Shown here piece by piece: positions 12,701 through 25,093 of a stretch of DNA of 64,000 nucleotides. Where the stretch lies: positions 53,919,830-53,983,829 of the forward strand of contig NC_134454.1 in NCBI RefSeq assembly GCF_030867145.1, read 5' to 3'. Source of the DNA: Opisthocomus hoazin. Taxonomy: Eukaryota; Chordata; Aves; Opisthocomiformes; Opisthocomidae. The position numbers and the translations under genes are program-made. Positions within the stretch are counted from its first letter, which is position 1. Each line of letters begins with the position of its first letter. The notes under the pieces were generated by a model, which was not told the origin of the DNA, did not search any database, and saw only the letters and a program-made list of their open reading frames with translations.

Positions 12701-15700
12701 TGAGCACAGTGCTAGTTTTTCTGCAGTTTTTGCTAAAATGCTGATTTCCAGCAACAAAGACAGTAGTGACAAGGTAATTAAGTGATGTGAGCAGAGAAGG
12801 AGGGAGGAGAGTTACTGTGGGAGATAAGCACACTTCCAATTCCCCTTGTTTCTTTCCCCTTCATTAGCTGTGAATTTGCAGGAAACAGCCGAATAAAGGA
12901 GAAAACCTGAAAGAGCCTCTCCCACCCTCCCCTCCTTGTCTTACTCCTGGACTGTACCAAATGTTTGGTGCATAAAATTGACCTGAGGGGAACGTGCAGG
13001 CTGTTCTCCGGGACCATTCCCACCTGCCACCCATGTGTTTGCCAGGGGTAAAGGGATGGTTCTCTTTGCTTGACTGTCCCTGTGCCAGCCCCCGGTTGAA
13101 AGGTGCTGGAGAGCATGTTGTTTTTTGGCAGCGGTAACTAGGGAGTAACCTTTGCCACTTGCATCTGCCTCCAACCCCAAAACATTTGAGCAGTAGAAAC
13201 CTGTACAGGGTTCACAGCGTTCAAATAAACAAGTTTCAGCTCATGCACGATGTGTTAGTCAGCTGCCTTGGGTGAAGCTATTTACAGCTAGTTCTGCTTA
13301 CCTCTTGGCCTCTCTAGCCTGCTGCCCCCCCTTCCCCAAATTCTTGATTGGTTTCCAAGGTATGACTAATGCATTTCTATAAATGCTTTGGGATTCACAC
13401 CCCAATTCTCCTACTTTGATGATTTGTTTCATCATTTTCCTGTTTACTAGTGTTTCAGTCAACAAGGGTTGTTTGCTGCCTCGGTGGAAAGCAGGAGTAA
13501 CAATGGCTTAAATTATTCCTAATCAAGTTCCAACTCCTACCTGATGGGAAAGATGACAGATTTATTCCTTGTGAGACATCAGATGCTTTGGTGATTGGCA
13601 TCAAGATAAGACCTCAACTACATAAACAGTGAATGAGATTAAAGGACGGTGGTGGTATTAAGGATTAAAATGAAAGACTGTACCCTTCTGCCAGTGAATG
13701 CAAATTGGTCATCAGAACAGTCACAAACACTTTCTGTTATTTCATTTAGACTTGTCTGGGCCAGCATTTATCAAGAGATCTGACACTCTTACAGCTTCAT
13801 AGTGCACTGAGACTGAAGCTTTATAGTGTAGGAGAAATTATGTTATTTAATTAGTCCTAGCCCTGGTTTAAATACAAATGAATCCTGTCCAGTAAACTGG
13901 GCAGCAGGCAGCGTAGGAAAGCTACCCTAAAGAGACACAGAAGAGAAACTGCAAACACTGGAAAATGGCCAGCTGTGTGTCTCCCATCTGCGTCTGACAG
14001 AAAGGGCATGCTGGGATGTGGCAGGGGTTAATAACTGGTAGGGGGCAGCTGGGGAAGTGCAAAGGAGCCCTTGAGCTCCCTCTAATCCTTGGAGAGGTTC
14101 TTATGGGTATGGGGTGATGGGTATGACTACAAGTGTGATCTAAGCTGGAGTTCAAGATCAGAGACTGGAAAGGTCACTAGGACACTTAATATTCTTTTTC
14201 CTCTACTCTCTTGTACTTGGCTGAAGTCAGAATATTTGTCCGTCCAGCATGTGCATGAATATTTGTATTCTTTCTGCACCCTGTTACCTGGCTGACTTGT
14301 TCACAGAGTTACTAACATGATTGCACCACGGTCCACAAAGTCATGATCAAGATACTGTGCGGACAATATGGGCAAACCAAATATTTGTGGAAAAATTATT
14401 TAATTTCAACACAAATGAATAATGTGTTGAAAGTCATCTAATCAGCTGAAGAAGCAGGTGGGCATAGTCTACTAATAGGACTTTTGCATCGCTTCTGTTC
14501 AGTGTCACAGTATGGGGAGGTCCAATACTCCAGAGAGGATCTGATGAACATGGGAGAGAAAGCGATGGAGTCTGGAGCCACAGCTGGGAGGAAGGGCTGC
14601 CATTTCCCATAGAGGAAGATGGAGTGAGACTCTCACAGGCCTAGTGCATGCAGGCTGATGAAGACAAGATGGGCAGTTATCTAGGAAGGTCCTAAGCCTT
14701 TGCTAGATATTCAGGCACATAAATTGGTTTTATGCAAGACCTGTTCTCACACAGTTGAGTTCTAAAGACTACACTAATCCAAGTAATTAACAAAAATCAC
14801 ACTTCTGCTCCTGCTGAGATCCAAAAAGATCAGAAAGGAATTACACCTAGAGTGTCTGTCATTCCACCTTTTTTATTGCAGCTGCTGTTTTATCAGTTGT
14901 CACTCCCACATAAGAGCAGGTAAATTCCTGCCAATTTTTACACTGCAGTTGACAAGTCCTAATCAGCTAAACTTTTCAGTTGTTGCTTTGCAGACATCAT
15001 ATAGCTGATAAGAAAAGAACAATGGTAATAGCAAGTGAAGCTTCAGTTGCTTTCTCCAAAAAACATTGAAAGCCAAATGGTGTTTGCAAAAAAGGAACTA
15101 TAGTGAAGTCTATGCCACATCTAACCTAGCTTTTACCTCAGATGCTGACAGCAGTTTTATGTCACTTTAAAAAAAAAGAAGTAAACTAGATACTTTGTTG
15201 ATGTCAATTAGGTAACTTTTCATATTTGAAAGCCACCCCACAGATATTTTCAAGACCTTCTACTGCTTTTGATACTTCTCTGTTTTAGATTAATTTGGAG
15301 GTAGTTGGGTTTGTACCATTTCCCTTGTCAGGGGAAAGAATTTTACTGCTTGTTTGTATATTTCAACTGGCATTTAAAATCTCATCTCTTTTTAAGACTT
15401 CCTCCATTAAGTTGCACATGTTTAACAGTAAGGGAAATACATATTCTGCATGTAATAAGTAAAGTAGAACTTTACATGCAGTGTAAGAGCTAAAGTAGAA
15501 CTAGTACATGCTGCTGCTGAATTCCCCTATTGTACTTGGATAAAAAGCAAATTGTTCAGTGAGTTTTTGCCCTTTCTATTCCCAAGCATTATTAAAAAAA
15601 GAGACAAAAAACAAAAAAAGACTTCATCAGTTGCCTTGGCTTCTTAGGTTTGTGGCAAGGATAAGACATACCTGCACTGGACTCAATGTGCTCATCAGTT

Positions 15701-18700
15701 GGAGTCTGTACCCTTATCCAGCACATCCTTCCTCTTACTAGCACGGAAAGATTAAGTTTTCTTTCTGCAGACAGTTCCCAAATCCCATCAAATATCAGTA
15801 TGGACAAGTTAGAGTCATCCATGAGTGACCTTTTGCTGAACTTTTGAGTGAGTATTCAGCAGCTGTGTATGAGGAGCGAGTGACCCTCATGTAGACAGGG
15901 ACTTCCTCATAGAACGCCCACATCATGCCCTCGGTATTTTCCAACTAAAGTTAAACTGTGTGAGCTGCCTAGAAAAAAATAGGTTATAAATGACATGATA
16001 AGAGGCACTGGGTGGGCACTGTAGTCTGCTCCAGAGATGCTGGCTGCTGGGAGTCCAGCTCGACCTACTGCTGAACATGTGGGGCTGTTTCAGTCCAGCA
16101 GACGATAGCTGGGGAACTGGCAGGAGCAGGGGCTATCAGCAGTAAAAGGACTCCTGTTCTTGTTAGGAGTAGGTTTCTAGGAAGTTACTCAGCTGGTGAG
16201 AAGCACTTGCTGGGTTTTTTTTGTCAAACGTTTCTGAATCTGCTGTCCAGTGACTTTTCCCTGACCTCTACCCTATGTTCCTTTGAGGTCTCTGCCAGTA
16301 GGAGTGCAGAGATTTTATTGTTTGAGGATACACTTTCTCAAAATGTCTGGTCCCTCCTGGTTAAACTACTCAAGATATGAGAAGCCAGAGGTAATTCACG
16401 TCTGGTTGCGAGCCCCCAAAGGGAAAAGAATATTGCACAGATATGCCAGCTAAGCAGACATGATCGTTAACCAACTGACAGATTCAAAGACTGGGAGAGT
16501 CAGAAACTTCCACATTTCCTGGTGTAGGGCCAAGGAGCTGAGACACTTCACAAGATTTGCTCTGACACATGAAAAGGTTGACAAAAGAACAGGTGACTCT
16601 TTGATGATTTTCTTTGAAAGAGCATTCCTGTACGAGAATAACACGGAGTGAGAGAATGGGGGATTGGGAAGTTACTGTTTGTTATTAGCAGGGGCTGTTC
16701 ATACCATGGATGATCCCAGTTGTTGAAGATGGGAAGGCTTTTTTTGTCCAAGGAAACTGAGGGCCCACCACACTCTCCTAACCCCAAACCAAAATTCTTT
16801 AATAAACACACCTCTGACTGACAGGCACCTACCCTGTTTCCACTAAAGAAATAGTGATTCACTGTTTCTTGGATCTTATTTCTGTATAGATATGTATAAA
16901 ATTAAAAATGAAAGATTAGGGCATAGCCCTATAGAACTGTTGGTGTTTCTTAGTACTCTTTCTATTCGGATATTCTAAACTTTAAAGTGAAGTTTTAAAG
17001 GGTAGAGTCTTGATTTCACGTGCAGATGGTTATAATACTTAGATTTTAATTTGAATGTGACTACTTGTTACAAATGTAATTTGCCCTTTATATGTGTCCC
17101 CTGAAAAGTTTTAGGGGGTAGACTGGTAAGACTCAGGTGACCACATGATTGTACAAATTTCAAGAAAGAAGATATTTCATGGGGAATACATTATGAAGAT
17201 TTTTTTCTTGTGGTAGAGACAATGACGTGCTAGGTGTGTTCCAGAGAGGTCAGAAGAGTCCCTAGTGCAAGAAGTCATCATCTAAGAGGCAGACAAAGTG
17301 TCAGAGAAGAGGGAAGTAGAACAGGAAAAGCTAATTTCTGTTGAAACAGACAAGATTCTCCACAGTAAATAACAAAGCAAACAAAAACCCTGAAAGACTC
17401 CAGTGGTGTGTTTGTGGGGGGGTTTGAAGACAGAATTAAAAGTGGAGATAATAAGGGCCTGTGGAGAAATTCATACATGGGCTGGGGGAGGGCTAGCAAA
17501 GAAGGAATAGATATGACGAAGTGAGAAACTGGCAGAGACACAGGCGATTGCTTAGCAGAGTTGTGTGACATGTAAGACGATGTGACAAGAGAGACACATC
17601 TACAGAATTTTGAAAATAAAAAAAACCCAAACAATCAATTCCGTAATTTCAGAATGGAGTGAGAAACTTGGCAAAGAAGAGGAAAACGCATTGGAAAGAT
17701 AAGTAGCAAATAAAATCTAGAACGCAGAGCCTGCGTATTAATTTCTTCTGTGCCATGACAGATTTCCATCTTGCAGTCCTGTCCCACCAGTAGCAGCAAT
17801 AGTGAGAACACTAACACAGTAACACACCACCAAAATTGCTCAAAATTTTCTTGCTTATTCACTGTGGAAGATCACCTTCGGATAGGGTACTCTGACATGA
17901 GAAGAGGTGAGGGGGGGACCCAGAGACACCCTGGAATAAAGAAGGGGCAAGAAGTGATAAGGAGAAACAAGCAAGTCACTGGCGACGTTGCTGTTTCTGT
18001 TCTAGCTGAATCATCTTTGTTTTCCTCATCTTTACAGGTGATTCTGTGAAGACCTTGCCTATGGAGGAAAGATGTTCCAGTTAAACAACTAGAGACAAGG
18101 ATCTTGATTTATACTGAAGGCTGACGCTGTTAAGTGTACTCTTGGGATGACTCCAGTCTACTTTTTCTCCTTCCATTTTGCATCTTTGCTTGTTTGCCTT
18201 TGAAGTAAGTCTTAACTGATCAAAAGTGAGGTGCAGCCTGGATGGAGTGTGAACCACTTTAATGTTCAGCTGCTTTGGTCCCATTCCCTGTGGGCTACAC
18301 AGCTGCAGGAACAGAGTTTATTTCTGTCCTGTTAGTCCTGGCACTTTATTCCACACGCATTTTCATGCCTTCTGTGAGAAGTGGGTACTTTTCGGTGTAC
18401 ACAGCAGCACCAGCAACAATAGCACCATTCGGCCTATAGCCCTGTGTCTGTGCAATAATGAAGTGCATTACTTGAAGTCCCCTTGTCTTTGTGACCTTGG
18501 CAGCCCATTGTTCCTATGGCTTTGTTCCTTCCCCTTTTTACCAAATGATGCCTAAACTTGGATTTCTAAAGCAGTGGAAGTGCAGAAAAATGCCAATAAA
18601 CCCAAATCCCAAAAGGAAACAAAGTGCTGTAGTTCAGCTTCACTTTACTTTTTGCAAAACTGTGTAAGAAGATCCCAGAAGATTGCACAGGCAAAATGGA

Positions 18701-19699
18701 CAGTTAGCTGTTCACTTCTCGTTGACCAATGAACACATGTAGCAGAGTTACCCAAAGAAAAAAAAAGTACTTCCAGCTTCTGTAACTGCATGTTACCATA
18801 CCTGTTGCCATAGCAGCTCTAGAAGATAAGGCAAACCTTGCAGCCTGTACGCTTCTATCTGCTTATGTTGTCGTGACTGCATAGGGCACTTTGACAAACA
18901 GAACAGACAGGATAACACCAAGATAAACTATTTTGCAGTGAGGAAGGACAACAAGGGTGTAGGGGAGGCTTGAAACAGGTTTGTTATTCAGACATGACTA
19001 GAATAAAGTCAACAGCATAGTAGTCTGCCATCCTTCCAGAGCTTAAGACAACAGGTCAAGACAAAGAAAATGGAGTCTGAGCAGGACGAATAGTCGTGGC
19101 AGATCAGCAGAGTGATGAAAGTGAAAATCATGTCAGAGGGTGAGAAGCACTAAGAAAGAAAACTGAAAACTTGGTGCCTCAGTGAGTGTGGGAGAGGAAA
19201 GGGGAAGAGGATCTGCTGAAGAATCATTGCAGTGACTTCAGTGCATCTTGCCACAGTGGACTTAGTTACGCTTATTTAAAAAATACTGCAGAAAGAGATG
19301 CATGGATTAACTGATTACATCTATGACTAGCCTCATGTTTTAAATTTTTTTGTTATAGATTCTTCTAGCAGTTTTAAGATATTATTACAAATATCTGCTG
19401 AATGAAATGATTCTTTTGGAACAAATAATTATGGAGTTGGGGGGGGCAGAGAGATTAAAAAAAAGACTAGTTCTAACTAATTTAATCCTAATAAGAGTCT
19501 TACACTTGTGTGAAAATATTTAGTAGTGGTTTTGTGCACCCCATTATATCACAAAGCTATATATCCAAATGGTCAAATCTGCTGTTTTCTGGACAAGAAA
19601 GGATTGTCAAATCAGCTGTTTATTGGCTATGGTTAGTAGCATACACATATTTCAAGCTGTGTAAAGAATAGTAGTGTACCACAATTTTTTTCAAGAATA
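9716..19699. other. Unique non-coding DNA
   Basis: About 10 kb with no supported gene or recognised repeat. Scattered open frames of 60-118 codons on both strands show no motifs and no consistent codon pattern. Confidence 0.55.
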
Positions 19700-19835
19700 T
19701 ATGAGCTTAGACTGTGGTCTCCTCAGGGCAGGGATTTTGTGGCTTATGCTGTGCTTGCTGAAAGAAGTCTTTGCGGAGTGGCATGTTCACCTGTGGTGCT
19801 ACAGAAATGCTTATAAATAATCATCTCTTTGTAGC
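19700..19835 (+). repeat. Possible ancient amniote retroposon 3' tail
   Basis: The stretch has a 'TAGACTGTGGTCTCCTCAGG' start followed by GCAGGGA, then a 'GGTGCTACAGAAATGCTTAT' block and AAATAATCATC. This order resembles the 3' end of ancient L3/CR1-like LINEs and the SINEs that share their tail in reptile and bird genomes. The match is from pattern memory only, the middle is diverged, and the boundaries are approximate. Confidence 0.4.
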
Positions 19836-21029
19836 TTAGTGAACCTTTTTTCATCAAAGACTTCTGGCTATTAAATGATTGAGTTACCTTATAAATATAT
19901 TCTACTCTAGGAGAGGACTTTTCTGTAGTGAATTCAATGTTCAGGATTCATAACCTTGAGGACTGCAACTATTTTATCTCCCATGGAATAATGTATAATG
20001 GAAACCAAAAGCTGTTAACCCTACCTGCTTGTATTTTTACATTGTTGTATTTTGTGATCGTGCTCTGACCAGCTTTACTTCATAGTGAGTGACCCTCTGG
20101 AGGTGCCTGTGGTATGATGCCCTCTTAATTTCAAGATACTTGTTCAAAGACTTGGCTAATCTATAAAAATCGGAAAGAAATGGGCTTATGTTATTGGGGA
20201 GGATCTTTTTCTGTCAGTGCTTTCTCTTGACGTTTGTGGCAGGTAGAGTGCTTTGGCCAGTGCCTCCTGGCGGCTGTCATCTGCAGAAGCTCTGGGTCAT
20301 CTAAAATGGGCACTGATCACTTCTGAATGTTTCTCTGCCAGATGAGGAGGGTATCATTACCAGCTTTATGCTGCCATCTGTCAAGTAAAGGTTACTGTCC
20401 AAAGGCTTGTGCCAGTAGAAGGGATCCCATGAGCTGTGAGTTATCCATATCAGGAAAAGTCAGGTAGGTCAACTCAAACCACCTGGCTTGATAAACCAAT
20501 TTTGTAATGGGAGAGGGAGTGCTTGCCCATTGAGTGGTTATGGCTGGCAGAGGACGGTAACAACCAACTGCTGATCAGAAGAGCCATTTGCCAGCTAAGC
20601 ATCTGTCTAACTCCCCAGAATGTTTTGTGTATTTGTTTTTCTTTGCTTTACCTGAGGAATCTGTGAGTGATGTGTACAAAACAAGAGCCTTCTGTATATG
20701 AACTATTCCCATATGATGTGTGTTTTCTACAGGCTTCATGGCGGCTTATTCATATGTAATTACATTTGCCATATTCATCCAAACTGGGAATAAAACCTGA
20801 GGTAAAACAATCAAGAAGTTCTGTCCTTATTTTGGTTAAAACAGAACCGATTCTCTTTAAGTGAGTCTTCCTTACAGCTAAGTCCTTCTAAATAACTGCA
20901 TTTTTCTGAAGTTGGCTGTGTATTTTACAGACAGTGGTAGCTCCAAAGCTGAGAACACCTAATGTTTGTAGTCTTACTGAGCTAACAGTAGGAGTGGAAT
21001 GCAGAAAAAGGCACCTGTGTATAATTATT
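19836..21029. other. Unique non-coding DNA
   Basis: No supported feature. It forms the left flank of the decayed ERVL-like provirus. The exact junction is not visible because the U3 start of that provirus is uncertain. Confidence 0.5.
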
Positions 21030-21556
21030 ACTATAGCAGCCAAGATAGAGGAGTGGTAAAGGGTCGTACCTGCGGGGAGGGGTGGACAGAACAGGTGACC
21101 AGATATTGACCAGTGAGGTATGCCATGCCATGCACATCACACTCAGTTTAAAGATGGGGGATCACGAGGGTCTCTCTCTTTTCATCCATGGCCGGCTTCT
21201 GAAGAGAACCCTTCTCATTGTCCTGCCTGCAATCCTGACCCAGATTCCAATCAGTGCATTGCTGAGTCCAGTTCCTGTCTACTGCCGAGGCCAGTCTGGG
21301 ACTGCCTGGTGCTGCCCGGCAGCTGCTGGCGGGACACCAGCACCCAGGGCACCCAGCTCCGAGAAACTCAGTTTTGTATGCACAGTTTTATTTCTCTTAT
21401 TAATATTATTGTTATTAGTAAAACTGTTTTTATATTCAATTTATAAGTCTCTCTCCCTTTTCCTTCTTTTTCCCTTCCTCTGATGGGAGGGTGAGGGGTG
21501 GTTGATAAAGAGCATCTGCCACTCCGTTTATTGCTGCCCTGCTCTAGATGGTAACA
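21030..21556 (+). repeat. 5' LTR of ERVL-like provirus
   Basis: The shared block with the 3' copy runs from TGGGGGATCACGAGGG (21155) to the GTAACA end (21556), seven bases before the primer site. Upstream of 21155 the sequence continues as a plausible ERVL U3: a GGAGGGGTGGACAG block, GGTATGCCATGCCATG and a TATA-like TTTAAAG at 21148-21154. A related GGTATTCCATACCATG block is seen in the solo LTRs at 25743 and 54639. ATTAGTAAAACTG around 21413 sits where a polyadenylation signal is expected. The left boundary is a guess. Confidence 0.75.
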
Positions 21557-21563
21557 GGTTTAC

Positions 21564-21581
21564 TGGTGCCCAGCGTGGGGC
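21564..21581 (+). other. Primer binding site of ERVL-like provirus
   Basis: TGGTGCCCAGCGTGGGGC begins with the TGG that pairs with a tRNA CCA end and lies seven bases after the LTR end. This fixes the provirus as plus strand. The matching tRNA could not be assigned confidently without a tRNA set. Confidence 0.75.
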
Positions 21582-21706
21582 TCAAGAGTGGGTCTGAGTT
21601 CGAATTCAGGCTCCAGCAGGAGACCAGGCTCACTCAAGAAAGTGTAAGACTTTTGCTTTGAGAGTTTTGAGGAGTTTGGAATTAAAACAGGCAGCTTTCA
21701 TTCACT

Positions 21707-21976
21707 ATGTCGAGTGCCTTGTCGTTAAGCTTGATATTATATAATATTTCTCTAGAGCTTTGTTCTGAGCTAGGTGTCTTGGTACTGTTTGTGTTGTTTG
21801 CCAGTGGTTTTGTGTGGTTTATGAATTTCAGGCATAGGAGAAAAGGCATTGTTTTGTGGTGGGGTTTATTACTGAGCTATGCCATGGTAAGATCGGCCAT
21901 TATCATTCCGATGTCTCATTTTCATCAAGCAAGGAAAATGAGAAGTGCAAAACCCAAACTAGTGCCAACAGATTAA
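21707..21976 (+). CDS. Leader open frame with hydrophobic segments
   Basis: An 89-codon frame starting with ATG lies between the primer site and gag. Residues about 20-39 are strongly hydrophobic (LGVLVLFVLFASGFVWF), followed by a basic HRRK turn. A second hydrophobic stretch at about 47-66 (IVLWWGLLLSYAM) is followed by a basic tail. This would make a small two-pass membrane protein. It has no stop despite the decay around it, but 89 codons is short. It could be the displaced N-terminus of gag, a leader peptide, or chance. I do not recognise its function. Confidence 0.35.
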   Translation: MSSALSLSLILYNISLELCSELGVLVLFVLFASGFVWFMNFRHRRKGIVLWWGLLLSYAMVRSAIIIPMSHFHQARKMRSAKPKLVPTD

Positions 21977-22234
21977 TTTGAGTACTACAGGAGTTACCTT
22001 GTGGACTTTGTTAGTAATCATACTTTCAATTTGAGAAATCATATGATTTCTTTTTATGCTGTCCTGGCTTTGCCAGAGTTTGGGAATTTTGGATATTCTT
22101 GGGACTATCAAACCATTGCTCTATTTTTTTTGACTTTCCTGATTTTTTTTTAGGTGTTTGTCTGATTAAACCTTGGTGCAGGTGTAAATGCCATGGAATT
22201 AATTTAGTTTTTTCAAGGTAACACAATCCAAGCT

Positions 22235-23475
22235 GTGCCAGTGCAACCTCCTCCCCCACCGCAGCTACTGCAGCCCCCACAACAAGCGCTGCCAATACTG
22301 CTGCTCCTGGTACAGCCCCTGCAGGCACTCTGCCTCCAACCACAGCCCCTGCAGCTACTCCACCTCCAGTGACAGGTACAGCAGCTATTCCACCTCTGAC
22401 AACAGCCCCTGCAGCCACTCCATCTCCAGCAACAGATACTGTAGCCACTCTACCTCTGATAATGGGCTCTGCAGCTGCTTTTCCCCTGATGACTGGCACT
22501 GCAGCTACGCCAACCTTTGTGATTACCTGTATGGCCATTCAAACCCCCACAGAATGTACTGTGATTACACAGGTGCCAGCGGTGTTGGTTGCTCCTGCGG
22601 CCAAAAGGAAATATAGAAGAAAATCAGAGCAGGGAGATGACACGTCATCATCAGCAGAAACAGAGATGATCGTCTGCTCCTTACCTCTGGAGGTGCAACG
22701 AGGTATAAAGAAAGATTTTAGCCATCATGAAGGTGAGCCACTTACCACGTGGTTGGTTCAATGCTGGGGTAACAGGACTGATAGTTTTGACTTAGAGGAC
22801 AGGGAAGCCATTCAGTTAGGATCCTTCGTCACAGATGGTTGCATTGATAAGGTGATTGGGGGAAGGGCAGAAAATCAAAGCCTCTGGAGACGAATCTTGT
22901 GGGCAGTGAGGAGCAGGTATCCCTATAATAGTGATATAATTTGCCGCCTAAGCAAACGGACCACCATGGAGAAAGGTATTAAGTATCTGAGAGAATTAGC
23001 TGTGTGAGAGAGAATTCACAGAGACCCAGAGACAATTATAAATCCTGACAAAATGCCATGCACCTGACCTCTACTGCAGAAGGTTGTGCAGAGTGCACCA
23101 TTGACATAAGTCCACTCATTGACAGTACTTAACTTCATACAAGATGATGAGGAAACAACTGTGGGTGAAGTGGCGAACAAGTTGCTGTGGTTAGAAGACA
23201 GTGTCTCTCCCCCCCTACAGGCCTGCATCTTGGCAGTGAAGAAGATGACTAAGTCAGCTGAGGAAGGCGAGAACATGTTACAAAAAATACTTGGTGAACT
23301 CAACTTTCTATGTACAGGAGCCTGTGTTGGAGCTGTTAGGAGAAGACGCCCTATTCCAGGATCAGCTCAAGAGAAACAGAATATGCCACGGGGTAACTTT
23401 TGTTTTTTCCTGTGTGACCGGGGGGAAGATATGACGAAATGGGATGGCAAGCCTACTGTTGACCTAGAGGCGTGA
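22235..23475 (+). pseudogene. gag: ERVL-like gag remnant
   Basis: Gag would form the particle core. The first part (22369-23007, open upstream to a TAA near 22213, no ATG) begins with a threonine-alanine-proline repeat tract, passes a basic KRKYRRK patch, and then gives a charged, helical, Trp-rich domain containing PLTTWLVQCW and LWRRILWAV. Coding continues in the same direction in a shifted frame at 23119-23475 (LLWLEDSVSPPLQA, FLCDRGEDMTKWDG), so at least one frameshift and a stop at 23005-23007 separate the halves. No CCHC zinc knuckle is seen. The family assignment rests on position after the primer site and before pro/pol. Confidence 0.6.
22243..22520 (+). repeat. Thr-Ala-Pro coding tandem repeat in gag
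   Basis: Imperfect units of roughly 30 bp built around ACAGCCCCTGCAGCTACTCC, which encode Ala/Pro/Thr-rich peptide. The units vary by substitution but stay in one frame. The antisense strand gives a false alanine/valine-rich open frame. Confidence 0.75.
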
Positions 23476-23639
23476 GTACATGAGTTGAAAAAGAAAATTC
23501 CCGAGAAAAATGTTACTCTGATTTCCAAAGGGCAGTCTCCAGACAGGATAGGTGGAATTCCTCTCCTTCCCTAACAGACTCAAAATAAAAAGAATTAGAG
23601 GGGCCCTGCCTCCAGCCAGGTGGAGGAGAGGGACAACTG

Positions 23640-24390
23640 AGTTTACTGGACTGTGTGGATTCGATGGCCTGGCATGTCAGAACCATGTGAGTACAAAGCT
23701 TTGGTGGACATCAGCACACAGTGTACTATAATGCCATCTAATCATAAAGGAACAGAGTCAATCAGTATTTAGGGATAGACAGGGGTATCTTAAGAGTTAT
23801 CTGTATTAGAGGCCGAAGTGAGCCTAGCTGGAAATTGATGTGAAAAGCACCCTATAGTAACTGGCCCAGATGGTCTGTGCATCCTTGGTATAGACCACCT
23901 CAAGCGAGGGTATTTTAAGGACCCAAAAGGGTATCGGTAGGCCTTCGATGTAGCAGCTGTAGAGACTGAGGGCATTAAACAGCTGTCTAGCTTGCCTGGC
24001 CTCTCAGAGGACCCTTCTGTTGTAGGATTGCTTAAGGTCAAAGAACAGGTGCCAATTGCTCCCACAACAGTGCACCGATGACAATGTCGTACCAACTGAG
24101 ACTCCCTGATCCCCATCCAAAAACTGACTCACCAGCTAGAGAATCAAGGATTGATCAGTAAAACTCATTTGCCCAGTAACAGTCCAATATGGTCAGTGTG
24201 AAAGCCTGATGGAGACTGACAGTAGACTATCATGGTCTAAATGAAATTACACTGCAGTTAAGTGCTGTGGTGACAGACTTGCTTGAACTTCAATATGAAC
24301 TGGAGTCAAAGGCAGCCAAGTGATATGTCACAACTGACATTGCTAATCTTTTCTGCTACTCATCATGCAACTGATGCTACCTGGAGTAAG
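23640..24390 (+). pseudogene. pol: ERVL-like protease and N-terminal RT remnant
   Basis: A protease-like ALVDISTQCTI string is encoded near 23697-23730. Only the Asp of the usual D-S/T-G triad remains, so the enzyme would be dead. A second protease-like segment (GLCILGIDHLKRGYF) follows at about 23874-23915. From about 24050 the RT fingers can be read, with IAPTTVHR, DSLIPIQKLTHQLE, a SNSPIW string and KPDGD, then VDYHGLNEIT across a frameshift. Stops interrupt nearly every 30-50 codons. The palm with the YxDD motif is missing: the sequence jumps near 24340-24390 from the start of the palm to sequence just before RNase H. Confidence 0.72.
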
Positions 24391-25093
24391 TGGATTGCAT
24401 TAATACACAGTGGGCTCGAATAGGTAACTCCAGTCACCCAGGAATCTTAAAAGCAATCATGGACTGGCCAGAAGGCAAAGATTTCACAATGTCACCAGAA
24501 CAACAGGAGGTGATGCGTGCTGAAGAAGCCCCACCATATAGTGAACTACCGGTGAATGAAAAGCAGTATGCCCTGTTCACTGACGGATCCTGCTGTCTTG
24601 TAGGATAACTTTGTGAGTGGAAAGCTGCTGTATGGAGTCCTACGTGACAAATCGTAGAAGCTGATGAGGGACAAGGTGAGTCAAGTCAGTTTGCGGAGAG
24701 AAGAGCCATGCAGCTGGCCTTAGGCATTGCTGAATGGGAAAAGTGACCAGTACTTTGTACTGACTCATGGATGGTAGCAAATGCCTTGTGGGGGTGGTTA
24801 AAACAGTGGAAGCAGAGCAACTGGCAGTACAGAGGCAAGCCCATCTGGGCTGCCTCACTGTGGCAAGATATTGCTGCCCGGCTAGAGAAGCTGGTTGTAA
24901 AAGTACGCCACGTGGATGCTCGCGTGCCTAACAGTCGGTCCACTGAGGAATTTCAAAACAATCAGCAGGCGGATCAGGCTGCTAAGATTAAAGTGGCTGA
25001 GGTGGGTTTGGACTGGCAACATAGAGGTAAATTGTTTATGGCTCGGTGGGCCCGTGATGCTTCAGGTCATCAAAGAAGAGATGAAACATATAG
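24390..25093 (+). pseudogene. pol: ERVL-like RNase H remnant
   Basis: The segment 24390-24608 contains ALFTDGSC, the first catalytic Asp region of retroviral RNase H, and is ended by a TAG just after it. The next part (24771-25187, another frame) has WANALWGWL-type helices, RHVDARVPNSRSTEEFQNNQQADQAA and the spacer to the integrase zinc domain. A Trp-rich middle and an HVDAH-like position (here HVDAR) indicate the RNase H C-terminal motif with the last His changed. Stops and frameshifts make it non-functional. Confidence 0.7.

Noticed and set aside
22026..22538. 170-codon Ala/Val-rich frame on the minus strand
   Set aside because: It is the complement of the gag Thr-Ala-Pro repeat. Repetition keeps the frame open.
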